A stretch of 8,168 bases of DNA, from assembly GCF_036788415.1 (NCBI RefSeq), contig NZ_DAIQNN010000105.1, positions 1 through 8,168 of the forward strand. Reading direction: 5' to 3'. Made by a program: the position numbers and the translations under genes. A model generated the notes under the pieces. It was not told the DNA's origin, made no database searches, and saw only the letters and a list, made by a program, of their open reading frames with translations. The DNA comes from Rubrimonas sp036788415. Lineage in GTDB: Bacteria > Pseudomonadota > Alphaproteobacteria > Rhodobacterales > Rhodobacteraceae. Shown in pieces: positions 1 through 6,642 of the stretch (within the stretch, counting starts at the first letter, position 1; each line of letters begins with the position of its first letter).

Positions 1-1
1 T

Positions 2-604
2 GCGGGGGCGATGCTCGGCGACGGCTGGTATGCGCCGCCTCTCGGGGCCCGGTCGGTCGGGTTGCTCCCATGGACCGAGGACGCTTTGGTCAACTACCTC
101 CTCGACGGCTGGGACGGCGATCACGGCGTCGCCGCCGGCCCGATGACCGCGGTCGTCGACAATCTCGCCGTGATCGACGAGGACGACGCCTACGCCATGG
201 CGGCCTATCTGCTGGCGGCGGGCGGAGGCGGCGCCGGGCCTGCCGAGGATGCGCGCGCCTCGGCTCGCGCGCGGGAGCTGTCCGGACAGACGCCCGCGGC
301 CGCGGAGCGAGACCTGTATCGCAGCGATCCCGCGCTGCTGGAAGGGCTGGAGATCTTCGCCGCGCGCTGCGCCAACTGCCATCGTCAGGGCTCCGACACG
401 ACGCCACTGGCCGTGACGGCGGCGCTGCGCGCCGACAACCCTGCAAACGTTGTCGCCGTCGTCCGGCATGGCGTCCGACCGCCGCAAGGGGCCCCGACGA
501 AAACGATGCCGGCCTTTCCGGCGCTGGATGACCGTGAGATGCGAAATCTCCTGCGCTTCATGCGCGCGCATTTCACGGATCAGCCCCCTTGGCCAGACAC
601 TTAG
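2..604 (+). CDS. Multi-haem cytochrome c subunit, C-terminal part (5' end outside window)
   Basis: The frame is open to the left edge, so this is the end of a longer protein and the ATG at 11 is probably internal. Counting from that Met, a CxxCH haem c site (C-A-N-C-H) lies at residues 120-124 (bases 368-382), and Met166 in T-K-T-M-P-A-F-P is the likely axial ligand of that haem. The first 70 residues look like the tail of another cytochrome c domain: G-P-M (Met45) is its probable axial Met, followed by the closing helix D-D-A-Y-A-M-A-A-Y-L. An Ala/Arg-rich linker (about 70-105) joins the two. Two- and three-haem cytochromes of this layout carry electrons for periplasmic alcohol, sugar or molybdenum-type dehydrogenases, and the ending T-D-Q-P-P-W-P fits that group. 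The partner enzyme should lie to the left. The gene converges on the ABC operon and shows no functional link to it. Confidence 0.85.
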   Translation, partial: AGAMLGDGWYAPPLGARSVGLLPWTEDALVNYLLDGWDGDHGVAAGPMTAVVDNLAVIDEDDAYAMAAYLLAAGGGGAGPAEDARASARARELSGQTPAAAERDLYRSDPALLEGLEIFAARCANCHRQGSDTTPLAVTAALRADNPANVVAVVRHGVRPPQGAPTKTMPAFPALDDREMRNLLRFMRAHFTDQPPWPDT

Positions 605-949
605 GGCCCGGACCTCATATAGGAGTCGCCGCCGGCACGGCCGCCATATCGAAGCCGCCGATTGTGCGAGGCCATCATGAGCACGCGCATGAACTGCGTC
701 GGAGGTGGCAAAGCCGCGAACGGCGAGATCCTCGAAAAGTCGCCACTCTCTCGCGCTGCCACGCGGACGAGGAAGGCGCACCCCGGTCGCGCGACCGGCT
801 GTTCACCGAACTGTGAATCGGCGCAGTGTTGGGAGCCCTGTCACGCCAAGGAAATCGATAGTTTGCGGCGCCGATCGGCGTCGGAACCCCGCGCCGATCC
901 AAATCGAGGGACAAGAAGGGCGTCCGCTGGGCGGCTTTCCCCGAGAGCA
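605..949. other. Intergenic stretch, no recognisable gene
   Basis: This lies between the cytochrome stop and the transposase remnant. Short open frames occur on both strands, but none has a convincing start, family motif or consistent coding character. A perfect 16-base palindrome sits at 783-798. No clear Rho-independent terminator follows the cytochrome gene. The stretch is probably decayed mobile DNA or spacer; this is inferred from the transposase debris beside it. Confidence 0.5.
783..798. repeat. 16-base perfect palindrome, core shared with 7915-7929
   Basis: CCGGTCGCGCGACCGG reads the same on both strands. Bases 785-799 (GGTCGCGCGACCGGC) recur exactly, in the same orientation, at 7915-7929 on the far side of the operon and regulator. 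There is no T-run beside it, so it is not an obvious terminator. It could be a protein-binding dyad, a REP-like unit or chance in GC-rich DNA. Confidence 0.4.
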
Positions 950-1165
950 GAACAGCAACTGGGCGCCCGCGGCCTCGATCAGCGCGCGCGCCCGCGGCCC
1001 CTTGTGGCTTGAGAGGTTGTCGTTGACGATGATGTCGCCAGGCCGCAGCTCCGGCACGAGAGCCTTCTGGACATAGGTCTCGAACGCGTCGCAGTTGATC
1101 GCGCCGCGCGGCACGAAGGGCGCGATAATGCCGCGCAAGGTCGGGGCGGCGACGAAGGTGGCGGC
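950..1165 (-). pseudogene. IS630-family transposase remnant (DDE domain middle only)
   Basis: Reading the minus strand from 1165 to 950, about 72 codons match the core of IS630-type DDE transposases. Visible blocks are A-T-F-V-A-A, then I-I-A-P-F-V-P-R-G-A-I-N-C-D-A-F, then L-V-P-E-L-R-P-G-D-I-I-V-N-D-N-L-S-S-H-K-G, then I-E-A-A-G-A-Q-L-L-F. The Asp of V-N-D-N is the second catalytic Asp of the DDE triad. The first Asp (normally in a V-F-I-D-E-type motif) and the final Glu (normally in P-Y-S-P-D-x-N-P-I-E) are both missing: similarity stops abruptly at Leu-Leu-Phe on one side and before Ala-Thr-Phe on the other. An intact family member has over 300 residues, so this is a dead fragment. No terminal inverted repeats were found. 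The open frame 803-1237 contains it, but its two ends are unrelated sequence. Confidence 0.75.
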
Positions 1166-1176
1166 TCCTCCGTCAT

Positions 1177-1221
1177 CAAGGGCCGGTCGCGGTTCTTGGC
1201 GAAAACCGTCGGCGCCCAGAC
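1177..1221 (-). pseudogene. Possible IS5/IS1182-type transposase scrap
   Basis: About 15 minus-strand codons read V-W-A-P-T-V-F-A-K-N-R-D-R-P-L. This resembles the conserved V-W-D-x-T-x-F-T-K-N-R-D-R-L-L block near the N-terminus of IS5/IS1182-type (DUF772) transposases, as I recall it. The frame is stopped six codons upstream (TGA at 1236-1234), and nothing of the family follows downstream, where the IS630 remnant begins in another frame. The match is short, so the call is tentative. Confidence 0.3.
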
Positions 1222-1279
1222 GCCGGGGAGAAATCACGGTCCTCGAACCGCGTCGATGGTCCGATTCTTCAGCGGCCCG

Positions 1280-2332
1280 CTAGAGCCGGACCTCGCTGAC
1301 GGGATCGAACAGGTGGGCCTTTGCGGGATCGGGCCAGATCGACAGAGTCGCCCCCGGCTGCAACGCGAGGCGCTCGTGGAACAGGCAATTGAGGCTGCCG
1401 GCGCCGAGCTTGAGAACGACGAGTGTGTCGTCCCCTGTCGGCTCGGTGACGACGACCGGCAGCGCGAGGCCGTCCGCCGAGAGCCGCACATGCTCCGGCC
1501 GTATCCCGTAGACGGCGCGCGCGCCGACGAGGTCCGGTCGCCTTGCGATGCAGGGAAGGAGGTGGCCGTCGTCCGACCGGAAGCCGTCCGCCTCCAGCAC
1601 GCCGTCCACGAAATTCATCGCCGGGCTTCCGATGAACCCGGCCACGAACTGGTTGACGGGCCGGTCGAAGAGGTCGAGCGGCGTGCCGATCTGCTCGATC
1701 CGCCCGGCGTTCATGACCACGATCCGGTCGGCCATCGTCATGGCCTCCACCTGATCGTGCGTGACATAGAGCGTCGTGGCTTCGAGCCGCTGGTGCAGCG
1801 CCTTGATCTCCGAGCGCATGGCGACGCGCAGCTTGGCGTCGAGGTTGGACAGGGGCTCGTCGAACAGGAATACCTGCGGGTCGCGCACGATGGCGCGGCC
1901 CATGGCGACGCGCTGGCGTTGGCCGCCCGACAGATGGCGCGGGTAGCGCGACAGCAGAGGGGTCAGCCCCAGAATGTCTGCGGCGCGCGCCACCTTCTCC
2001 TCGATCTCACGCCGCGACGCGCCGCGCATCCTGAGCGAGAAGCCCATGTTCGCGGCGACCGTCATGTGCGGGTAGAGTGCGTAGTTCTGGAACACCATGG
2101 CGATGTCCCGCTCCTTTGGCGGGACGTCGTTCACCACCTTCGGGCCGATCCGGATCGTGCCCGACGTTACGTCTTCAAGCCCGGCGACCATCCGCAGGAG
2201 GGTCGACTTTCCGCAGCCCGAGGGTCCGACCAGAATGACGAACTCGCCGTCCTCGATGGCGATTGACGCGCCGTGGATGACCTGCGCGCCGCCGAAGGCC
2301 TTGGCGACGTCGACGATGCTTACTGACGACAC
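1280..2332 (-). CDS. CUT1-family sugar ABC transporter ATP-binding protein (MalK/UgpC-like)
   Basis: This cytoplasmic ATPase of 350 residues powers the importer encoded upstream. All nucleotide-binding motifs are intact: Walker A G-P-S-G-C-G-K-S-T (36-44), Q-loop Gln82 in V-F-Q-N-Y-A-L-Y-P-H, signature L-S-G-G-Q (134-138), Walker B V-F-L-F-D-E-P (154-160, catalytic Glu159), D-loop S-N-L-D (162-165) and switch His192 in V-T-H-D-Q. The C-terminal 110 residues form the OB/TOBE-type regulatory domain, with G-I-R-P-E-H-V (276-282) and E-P-T-G-D-D. Length and layout are typical of MalK/UgpC/MsmK proteins, which often serve more than one permease pair. The start is GTG (2332-2330). An AAGGA lies 13 bases upstream, which is a weak, distant ribosome site. 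The gene is last in the operon, 30 bases after the second permease. The exact substrate cannot be told from this subunit. Confidence 0.95.
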   Translation of the reverse strand: MSSVSIVDVAKAFGGAQVIHGASIAIEDGEFVILVGPSGCGKSTLLRMVAGLEDVTSGTIRIGPKVVNDVPPKERDIAMVFQNYALYPHMTVAANMGFSLRMRGASRREIEEKVARAADILGLTPLLSRYPRHLSGGQRQRVAMGRAIVRDPQVFLFDEPLSNLDAKLRVAMRSEIKALHQRLEATTLYVTHDQVEAMTMADRIVVMNAGRIEQIGTPLDLFDRPVNQFVAGFIGSPAMNFVDGVLEADGFRSDDGHLLPCIARRPDLVGARAVYGIRPEHVRLSADGLALPVVVTEPTGDDTLVVLKLGAGSLNCLFHERLALQPGATLSIWPDPAKAHLFDPVSEVRL

Positions 2333-2362
2333 TTGCGCACCAATCCTTGCTCCGGGCCCATC

Positions 2363-3211
2363 TCAGCTCTTCACCGCGCCGCGGGTCAGGCCCGAGATGA
2401 TCTGCCGCTGCATCAGGAAGAAGACGGTCACGATCGGCACGCACGACACCAGCGCGGCCGCCATGACCATCCCGTATTCGGGCGTCTGCTCGCTGTTCAG
2501 CCCGGCGATGCCCACCGGCAGCGTGAACATGTCCTCGGATCGCATCATCACCAGCGGCCAGATGAAGGAGTTCCACGAAGCGATGAAGATCAGGATCGCC
2601 ACCGTCCCGAGCGCCGGCCGTGCGAGGGGCAGGATGATCGACCAGAAGATGCGGAATTCGCTGCAGCCGTCGATGCGCGCCGCCTCGATCAGCTCGTCCG
2701 GCAGGGTGGAGATGTACTGCCGCATGAGGAACAGGCCGAAGGCGCTGGCGGCGAAGGGCAGGATCAGGGCCGGATAGGTGTTGATCAGCCCGAAGCGCGC
2801 CATCCAGCCGAACAGCGGGATGATCGTCGTGAAGGCCGGGATCGACATCGACCCGATGACGATCCAGAACAGGATGGTCTTGCCCCGGAACTCATACTTC
2901 GCGAAAGCGAAGCCAGCCATGCTGCCGAACAGCGTGCCGATTGCCATGGCTGAGACTGAGACGACGACGCTGTTTAATAGCCATCGCAGATAAAACGTCT
3001 CGGAAAACAGCCGGAAATAGTTGTCCGTCACCCAGCGCCGGGGCCAGAAGCCCGGGGACATGATGTCGCTGCGCACCTTGAACGACGACACCAGCGCCCA
3101 AGCCCAGGGCATCAGCACTACGCTGAGAAGCACGAGCAGCGCGCCGACAGTGAGCCACTGCGCGATCGGCGGCGGGTCGTTGACCGAAGAGGTGCGTTCC
3201 CCTGCACTCAT
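2363..3211 (-). CDS. CUT1-family sugar ABC transporter permease (MalG/UgpE-like)
   Basis: This is an inner-membrane permease of 282 residues, the MalG-type partner of the next gene upstream. Six hydrophobic segments are visible at roughly 19-41, 78-105, 112-136, 144-166, 200-221 and 249-268. The cytoplasmic EAA loop that docks on the ATPase is at 176-200 (E-A-A-R-I-D-G-C-S-E-F, then L-P-L-A-R-P-A). I chose the ATG at 3211-3209 because it forms a 4-base ATGA overlap with the stop of the preceding permease, has AGGA six bases upstream, and gives normal family length. The frame stays open far upstream to 3793, but that extension is only the preceding gene read out of frame. Ending in T-R-G-A-V-K-S is typical of this subfamily. 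The gene is presumably translated by coupling to the upstream gene. Confidence 0.94.
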   Translation of the reverse strand: MSAGERTSSVNDPPPIAQWLTVGALLVLLSVVLMPWAWALVSSFKVRSDIMSPGFWPRRWVTDNYFRLFSETFYLRWLLNSVVVSVSAMAIGTLFGSMAGFAFAKYEFRGKTILFWIVIGSMSIPAFTTIIPLFGWMARFGLINTYPALILPFAASAFGLFLMRQYISTLPDELIEAARIDGCSEFRIFWSIILPLARPALGTVAILIFIASWNSFIWPLVMMRSEDMFTLPVGIAGLNSEQTPEYGMVMAAALVSCVPIVTVFFLMQRQIISGLTRGAVKS

Positions 3212-4149
3212 CGCGGATCCTGACCGATGGTCACCTTCTGGAGGATGGCGATCAGCACGACGATGCAGGTCAGCACGTAGGAGGCCGCCGCGGCGTGCCC
3301 GAGCTGGAGGAACTGGAAGCCCTGCTGGTAGAGGTAGACTGCCACCGTCAGGGTGGAATCCGCCGGACCGCCCTGCGTGAGGATCATCACCTCGTCGAAC
3401 ATCTCCAGCCCCGAGATCGTCGAGATCACCACGCAGAACAGGATCACCGGGCGGATCGACGGCAGCGTGATGAACCACGTCACCTGCCACGGGCGCGCGC
3501 CGTCGATGATCGCCGCCTCGCGCAGGTCGCCCGAGACCGTCTGCAGCCCGGCCAGATAGATCAGCGTATAGTAGCCGAGCGTCCGCCAGACGCGCAGCAT
3601 GATGATGGCCGCGGTAGCCCACCCCTCCTCCTGAAGCCAGATCGGGCCGCGCAGGCCAAAGGCCGACAGCGCCTTGGCGATGAGCCCGATGTCGCCCGCG
3701 TAGATCAGCTGGAAGATCACCGCACTGACCACGATGCTGATGGTCATCGGCAGGAAGAATGCTGTCCGGAACAGCTGCTTGAACCGCATCCATCCGGTAT
3801 TGAGCAGCAACGCCAGCGACAGCGCCAGAATATTTGAGACAAGAACGTAAAAGAACGCAAGAACCAGCGTGTTGCCAAGCGCCCTGTGAAAGCGCGGACT
3901 GTTAATCAGCGCAAGGTAGTTGCCGACCCCGATGAAAACGGGCGGCGTGATGCCGCGCCATTCGGTCATCGAGTAGTAGACCGAGGCGGCGATGGGGAAG
4001 ATCCAGAACAGACCGAAGATCACGAAGAACGGCGTCAGGAACAGGTAGGGCGCGAGTGCGCGCCGGCTCGGGGCGAGCCGCCAAAGCGCGTGGCGCGGCG
4101 GGTTCGCCCCGCCGGCCAGCGCGCTCTCCGGGGCGTCGTCGTCAGCCAT
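3208..4149 (-). CDS. CUT1-family sugar ABC transporter permease (MalF/UgpA-like)
   Basis: This is an inner-membrane permease of 313 residues that forms the transport channel with the next gene. A cytoplasmic, proline-containing N-terminal tail of about 30 residues precedes six hydrophobic segments at roughly 33-58, 92-116, 131-150, 178-202, 232-252 and 286-304. The EAA loop is at 211-234 (E-A-A-I-I-D-G-A-R-P, ending L-P-S-I-R-P). The G-G-P-A-D-S-T-L block at 260-267 is conserved in UgpA-like permeases. It lacks the extra N-terminal segments and large periplasmic loop of E. coli MalF, so it is the shorter UgpA/LacF form. The ATG at 4149 lies eight bases inside the end of the binding-protein gene (ATGGCTGA). 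There is no strong ribosome site close by, which points to translational coupling. Confidence 0.94.
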   Translation of the reverse strand: MADDDAPESALAGGANPPRHALWRLAPSRRALAPYLFLTPFFVIFGLFWIFPIAASVYYSMTEWRGITPPVFIGVGNYLALINSPRFHRALGNTLVLAFFYVLVSNILALSLALLLNTGWMRFKQLFRTAFFLPMTISIVVSAVIFQLIYAGDIGLIAKALSAFGLRGPIWLQEEGWATAAIIMLRVWRTLGYYTLIYLAGLQTVSGDLREAAIIDGARPWQVTWFITLPSIRPVILFCVVISTISGLEMFDEVMILTQGGPADSTLTVAVYLYQQGFQFLQLGHAAAASYVLTCIVVLIAILQKVTIGQDPR

Positions 4150-5413
4150 AGAAGCCGATCATCTCCGCCTCGAAATCGGCCCAGGCGCGCTCCGGCGCCT
4201 TGCCGCTTCCGAGCATGAGGTCGAGCTCGCGGCCCATGGCCACCTGAATGCGCGGCCAGTCCGGCACGAGGTTCATGTACTGGGTCTCCCGCGGCGCCAG
4301 CGAGCTCTCGTACATCGACTCGCCGAGGAACGGGTTGATCTCCCGCAGCCGAGGATCCTGCCGCGCGCGCAGGTTGGCGGGATAGCCGTAGCTGTTGAGC
4401 CAGAGCCCGACCTGCGCCTCGACGTTCGTGCCGAGGAACTTCGCCCACTCGATGGCGGCGTCAACGTTGCGCCCGGAGCGCGGGATGGAGAGCACGCTGC
4501 CGCCCCATGTGCCCGTCCAAGGCGGGGCATCCGCGCTCCAGCGCGGCCACGGCGCGGCGCCCCACTTGCCGAAGTCGTCCGCCGCCTCCTGCTCGAGACG
4601 GTCGAGGCCCCAGTTGCCGGAATGCAGCGCCGCGAGCTTGCCGGTCTTGATCGCCACGAAATGCTCGGGCGAGTTGTGACGCACCAGCAGCGCGATGTCG
4701 TGCTCGTGCACGATGTCGTGGTAGAATTTGAGCTGCTGCGTCGCCTTCTCGTTGTTGCGGATGGTGCGGCCGTCCTGGCCGAAGTACTGGACCCCTGCCG
4801 ACTCCATGTAGGCCATGAGTGGCCCGTTGCCCGGAACGCCGGCCGAGACCTGGTGCATGTAGATGTCTTCGCCCAGAGCCCGCACCCTGCGCCCGGCCTC
4901 GATCCACTCGGGCCAGGTGTCGGGCGGCGCGGAGAGCCCGATCCGCTCCATGATGTCGCGCCGGTAGAACATCACCGCGCTGTTGTTGATGTAGGGCATG
5001 CCGAAGGCGCGGCCGTTGTAGTGCAGCCGCTCCCACAACCGCGGCTCGTACTGATCCTCCAGACCGGCGATGTGGTCGGTGACGTCGGCCAGCCCGCCGG
5101 TCGGCGGATAGGTCGGGAAGCGCGCCTCGATGATGAGCCCGACGTCGGGCGCGCCGACGCCCGTGGCCATGGCGATCAGGATCTTGTCCTGGATCTCCTG
5201 CGGGTTGAGGTTGACGATGTCGACCTCGATGTCGGGATGCATCTCCCTGAACATCGGATAGAGCGCATTCGCCCCGCGGACGTGTTCGCTCCACGCCCAG
5301 TAGACGATCTTGGTGGTCGCAGCCTTCGCGATGTAGGGCGCGCCGAGCGCCGTCGCTGCGACGCCTGCGCCGAGCCCCCTGACGACCTGCCTTCTGTCAA
5401 TTCTGTTGTGCAT
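4142..5413 (-). CDS. Periplasmic sugar-binding protein of CUT1 ABC importer, Tat-type signal
   Basis: This solute-binding protein family 1 member has 423 residues and captures the transported carbohydrate in the periplasm. The N-terminus has a twin-arginine signal: R-R-Q-V-V-R at 7-12, a hydrophobic Gly/Ala-rich stretch at 14-25, then A-K-A (29-31) as probable cleavage site. The mature part starts near A-T-T-K-I-V-Y-W-A-W, as usual for the family. Later landmarks are M-P-Y-I-N-N-S-A-V-M-F-Y-R-R-D, the hinge-adjacent stretch found in most members, and L-H-S-G-N-W-G-L. I prefer the ATG at 5413: GGGAGG lies five bases upstream and it places the RR motif correctly. A GTG at 5452 in the same frame would add 13 acidic residues ahead of the signal; it overlaps the dehydratase stop by four bases but looks less likely. 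The ligand is unknown. Confidence 0.93.
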   Translation of the reverse strand: MHNRIDRRQVVRGLGAGVAATALGAPYIAKAATTKIVYWAWSEHVRGANALYPMFREMHPDIEVDIVNLNPQEIQDKILIAMATGVGAPDVGLIIEARFPTYPPTGGLADVTDHIAGLEDQYEPRLWERLHYNGRAFGMPYINNSAVMFYRRDIMERIGLSAPPDTWPEWIEAGRRVRALGEDIYMHQVSAGVPGNGPLMAYMESAGVQYFGQDGRTIRNNEKATQQLKFYHDIVHEHDIALLVRHNSPEHFVAIKTGKLAALHSGNWGLDRLEQEAADDFGKWGAAPWPRWSADAPPWTGTWGGSVLSIPRSGRNVDAAIEWAKFLGTNVEAQVGLWLNSYGYPANLRARQDPRLREINPFLGESMYESSLAPRETQYMNLVPDWPRIQVAMGRELDLMLGSGKAPERAWADFEAEMIGFYG

Positions 5414-5424
5414 GGCCTCCTCCC
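5403..5424 (-). promoter_or_regulatory. Ribosome-binding site deciding the binding-protein start
   Basis: On the minus strand a purine-rich GGGGAGGAGG stands immediately before the ATG at 5413. Its GGGAGG part is spaced five bases from the start codon. This is the strongest Shine-Dalgarno match in the operon, fitting high expression of a binding protein. It argues against the upstream GTG at 5452. Confidence 0.6.
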
Positions 5425-5448
5425 CTTCTTGCTCGTTGTCGGTTTCGT

Positions 5449-6582
5449 TCACCGCCAGAGCGCGCCGTAGCGCTCGCGGATCGGATGGGCCCTGAAGGGC
5501 CGTTCGGCGAGGACGTCGAGGTTCGGCTCCACCCCGAGGCCCGGCGCGTCGGGCAACACGAAGCAGCCGTCCTCGAGCCTGATCGGCACGCTAGAGGCGC
5601 GGTCGCGGTAGGCCCGCTGGTCCTCCATCTGTTCGAGGATCATGAAGTTGGGGATAGACGCGCACAGGTGCATCGTCGCCGCGCAGCTCACCGGCCCGGC
5701 CGGGTTGTGCGGCGCGACGGCGATGCAGTGCATGTCCGCGTAGGCCGCGATCTTGCGGGCCTCGGTCAGCCCGCCGCAATGCATGACGTCGGGCTGCGCG
5801 ACCCGGCAGCCGCCGCCCTCGAAAAGCTCGCGGAACTCCGCCCGGGACAGCAGCCGCTCGCCCGTCGCAATGGGCGTCGTGATCGTGCGCTGCGCCTGCA
5901 CCATCACGCGCGCGTTCTCGAAGGGCAGCGGCTCCTCGAACCATCCCGGCCGGTAGGGCGCGAGCGCGCGGTCTAGCAGGACGATGGTGCGCGGCGAGAA
6001 GAACTCGGCGCATTCGATGAAGATCTCGGCGTCCGGCCCCGCGCCCTCGCGCGCGGCGGCCATCAGCTCGGCCGCCAGCGCGATCTCGCCGGCCTCGTCG
6101 GCGAGCAGCCCTTCGTAGGTCGCGGGGATGAACTTGAAGGCGGTGAAGCCGCGCCGTCGCGCCTCCCGCGCGCCCTCCAGCGCGGCGTCGGGCGTGCGGA
6201 CGCCGGTCAGCCAGTGACTCGCATAGACCCGCAGCTTCGTGCGGTGCGCGCCGCCGAGCAGACGATGCACTGGCACGCCGAGACGCTTGCCCTCGATGTC
6301 CCACAGCGCGAGGTCTATCGCCGACAGCGCGGTCATGCCGACCGCCCCGCCGCGCCAGCGCCATGCGTGGTAGTGCCGGTGCCAGTGCCGCTCGGGGCCG
6401 GCCGGGTCCTCACCGACGAGCATTTCGCCGATCTCGTGGATGTTCGTCTCCACGGCACGGAGCGCGCCGGGGAGAGAACCCTCGCCCCACCCGACCAGCC
6501 CCTCGTCGGTGCTGACCCTGACGAACAGCCAGTTGCACCAGTCGACCCAGGCCTTGACGGTCTCGACTTTCGTCACCTGCAC
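5449..6582 (-). CDS. Enolase-superfamily sugar-acid dehydratase-like enzyme (mandelate racemase/DgoD group)
   Basis: This 377-residue cytoplasmic enzyme is probably a Mg-dependent dehydratase or isomerase of a sugar acid. The N-terminal capping domain (about 1-115) includes E-G-L-V-G-W-G-E-G. The barrel follows, with A-L-W-D-I-E-G-K near 92-99. Likely metal ligands are Glu190 (I-E-C-A-E-F-F), Glu216 or 217 (W-F-E-E-P) and Glu242 (T-G-E-R). Q-P-D (263-265) and His292 in V-A-P-H-N-P-A-G-P match the Asp-His pair of galactonate dehydratases. The odd point is residue 192: relatives have E-C-H-G-R-F or D-F-H-G-R there, with a catalytic His, but this protein has Ala. The start is taken as GTG 6582, giving M-Q-V-T-K-V-E-T as in family members; the open frame continues to 6684, but those 34 codons cover the promoter and operator. 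The Shine-Dalgarno is weak. First gene of the operon. The substrate is unassigned. Confidence 0.9.
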   Translation of the reverse strand: MQVTKVETVKAWVDWCNWLFVRVSTDEGLVGWGEGSLPGALRAVETNIHEIGEMLVGEDPAGPERHWHRHYHAWRWRGGAVGMTALSAIDLALWDIEGKRLGVPVHRLLGGAHRTKLRVYASHWLTGVRTPDAALEGAREARRRGFTAFKFIPATYEGLLADEAGEIALAAELMAAAREGAGPDAEIFIECAEFFSPRTIVLLDRALAPYRPGWFEEPLPFENARVMVQAQRTITTPIATGERLLSRAEFRELFEGGGCRVAQPDVMHCGGLTEARKIAAYADMHCIAVAPHNPAGPVSCAATMHLCASIPNFMILEQMEDQRAYRDRASSVPIRLEDGCFVLPDAPGLGVEPNLDVLAERPFRAHPIRERYGALWR

Positions 6583-6597
6583 GACGCACCGCCGCTT

Positions 6598-6611
6598 TTG
6601 AAACCTTTCAA
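6598..6611. promoter_or_regulatory. Probable LacI-family operator
   Basis: TTGAAACCTTTCAA has two perfect six-base inverted arms (TTGAAA/TTTCAA) around a CC/GG centre. LacI-family operators are short palindromes of this size, usually with a central CG. It lies 15 bases before the dehydratase GTG, just downstream of a TTGACA box, and is in the gap facing the LacI-type gene. Binding here would overlap the transcription start of the operon. The non-CG centre is the one mismatch to the usual pattern. Confidence 0.6.
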
Positions 6612-6613
6612 TC

Positions 6614-6642
6614 AGAGTGAAGCGAGGCCCGTTGCCTGTCAA
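6614..6642 (-). promoter_or_regulatory. Candidate promoter for the dehydratase-ABC operon
   Basis: On the minus strand a perfect -35 hexamer TTGACA occupies 6642-6637. A 17-base spacer leads to CACTCT at 6619-6614, a poor -10 match, though weak -10 boxes are common in alphaproteobacteria. Transcription would start near 6607, inside the palindrome at 6598-6611, leaving a leader of about 25 bases to the GTG at 6582. This supports the shorter dehydratase start. Confidence 0.4.

Noticed and set aside
675..914. Minus-strand frame containing D-R-R-G-V-P-T-P, reminiscent of the large serine recombinase motif R-G-I-P-T-P
   Set aside because: Only about eight residues fit. No catalytic domain, zinc-ribbon or other recombinase block is nearby, so chance is more likely.
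803..1237. 144-codon minus-strand frame as an intact transposase gene
   Set aside because: Only about 72 central codons match IS630 transposases. Two of the three DDE residues and both termini are missing.
1196..2266. Long plus-strand open frame of 356 codons opposite the ATPase gene
   Set aside because: It is antisense to a fully motif-complete ATPase. Its Arg/His/Asp-rich product has no family features, a common artefact in GC-rich DNA.
3212..3793. Upstream extension of the second permease frame giving a 476-residue protein
   Set aside because: The extension is the first permease gene read out of frame, rich in Arg/Gly/Ala/His and without membrane segments. The ATG at 3211 has a ribosome site and gives normal family length.
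4622..5470. Long plus-strand open frame of 282 codons opposite the binding-protein gene
   Set aside because: It is a shadow of the binding protein; the composition is dominated by Val/Asp/His/Arg/Gly and no domain is recognisable.
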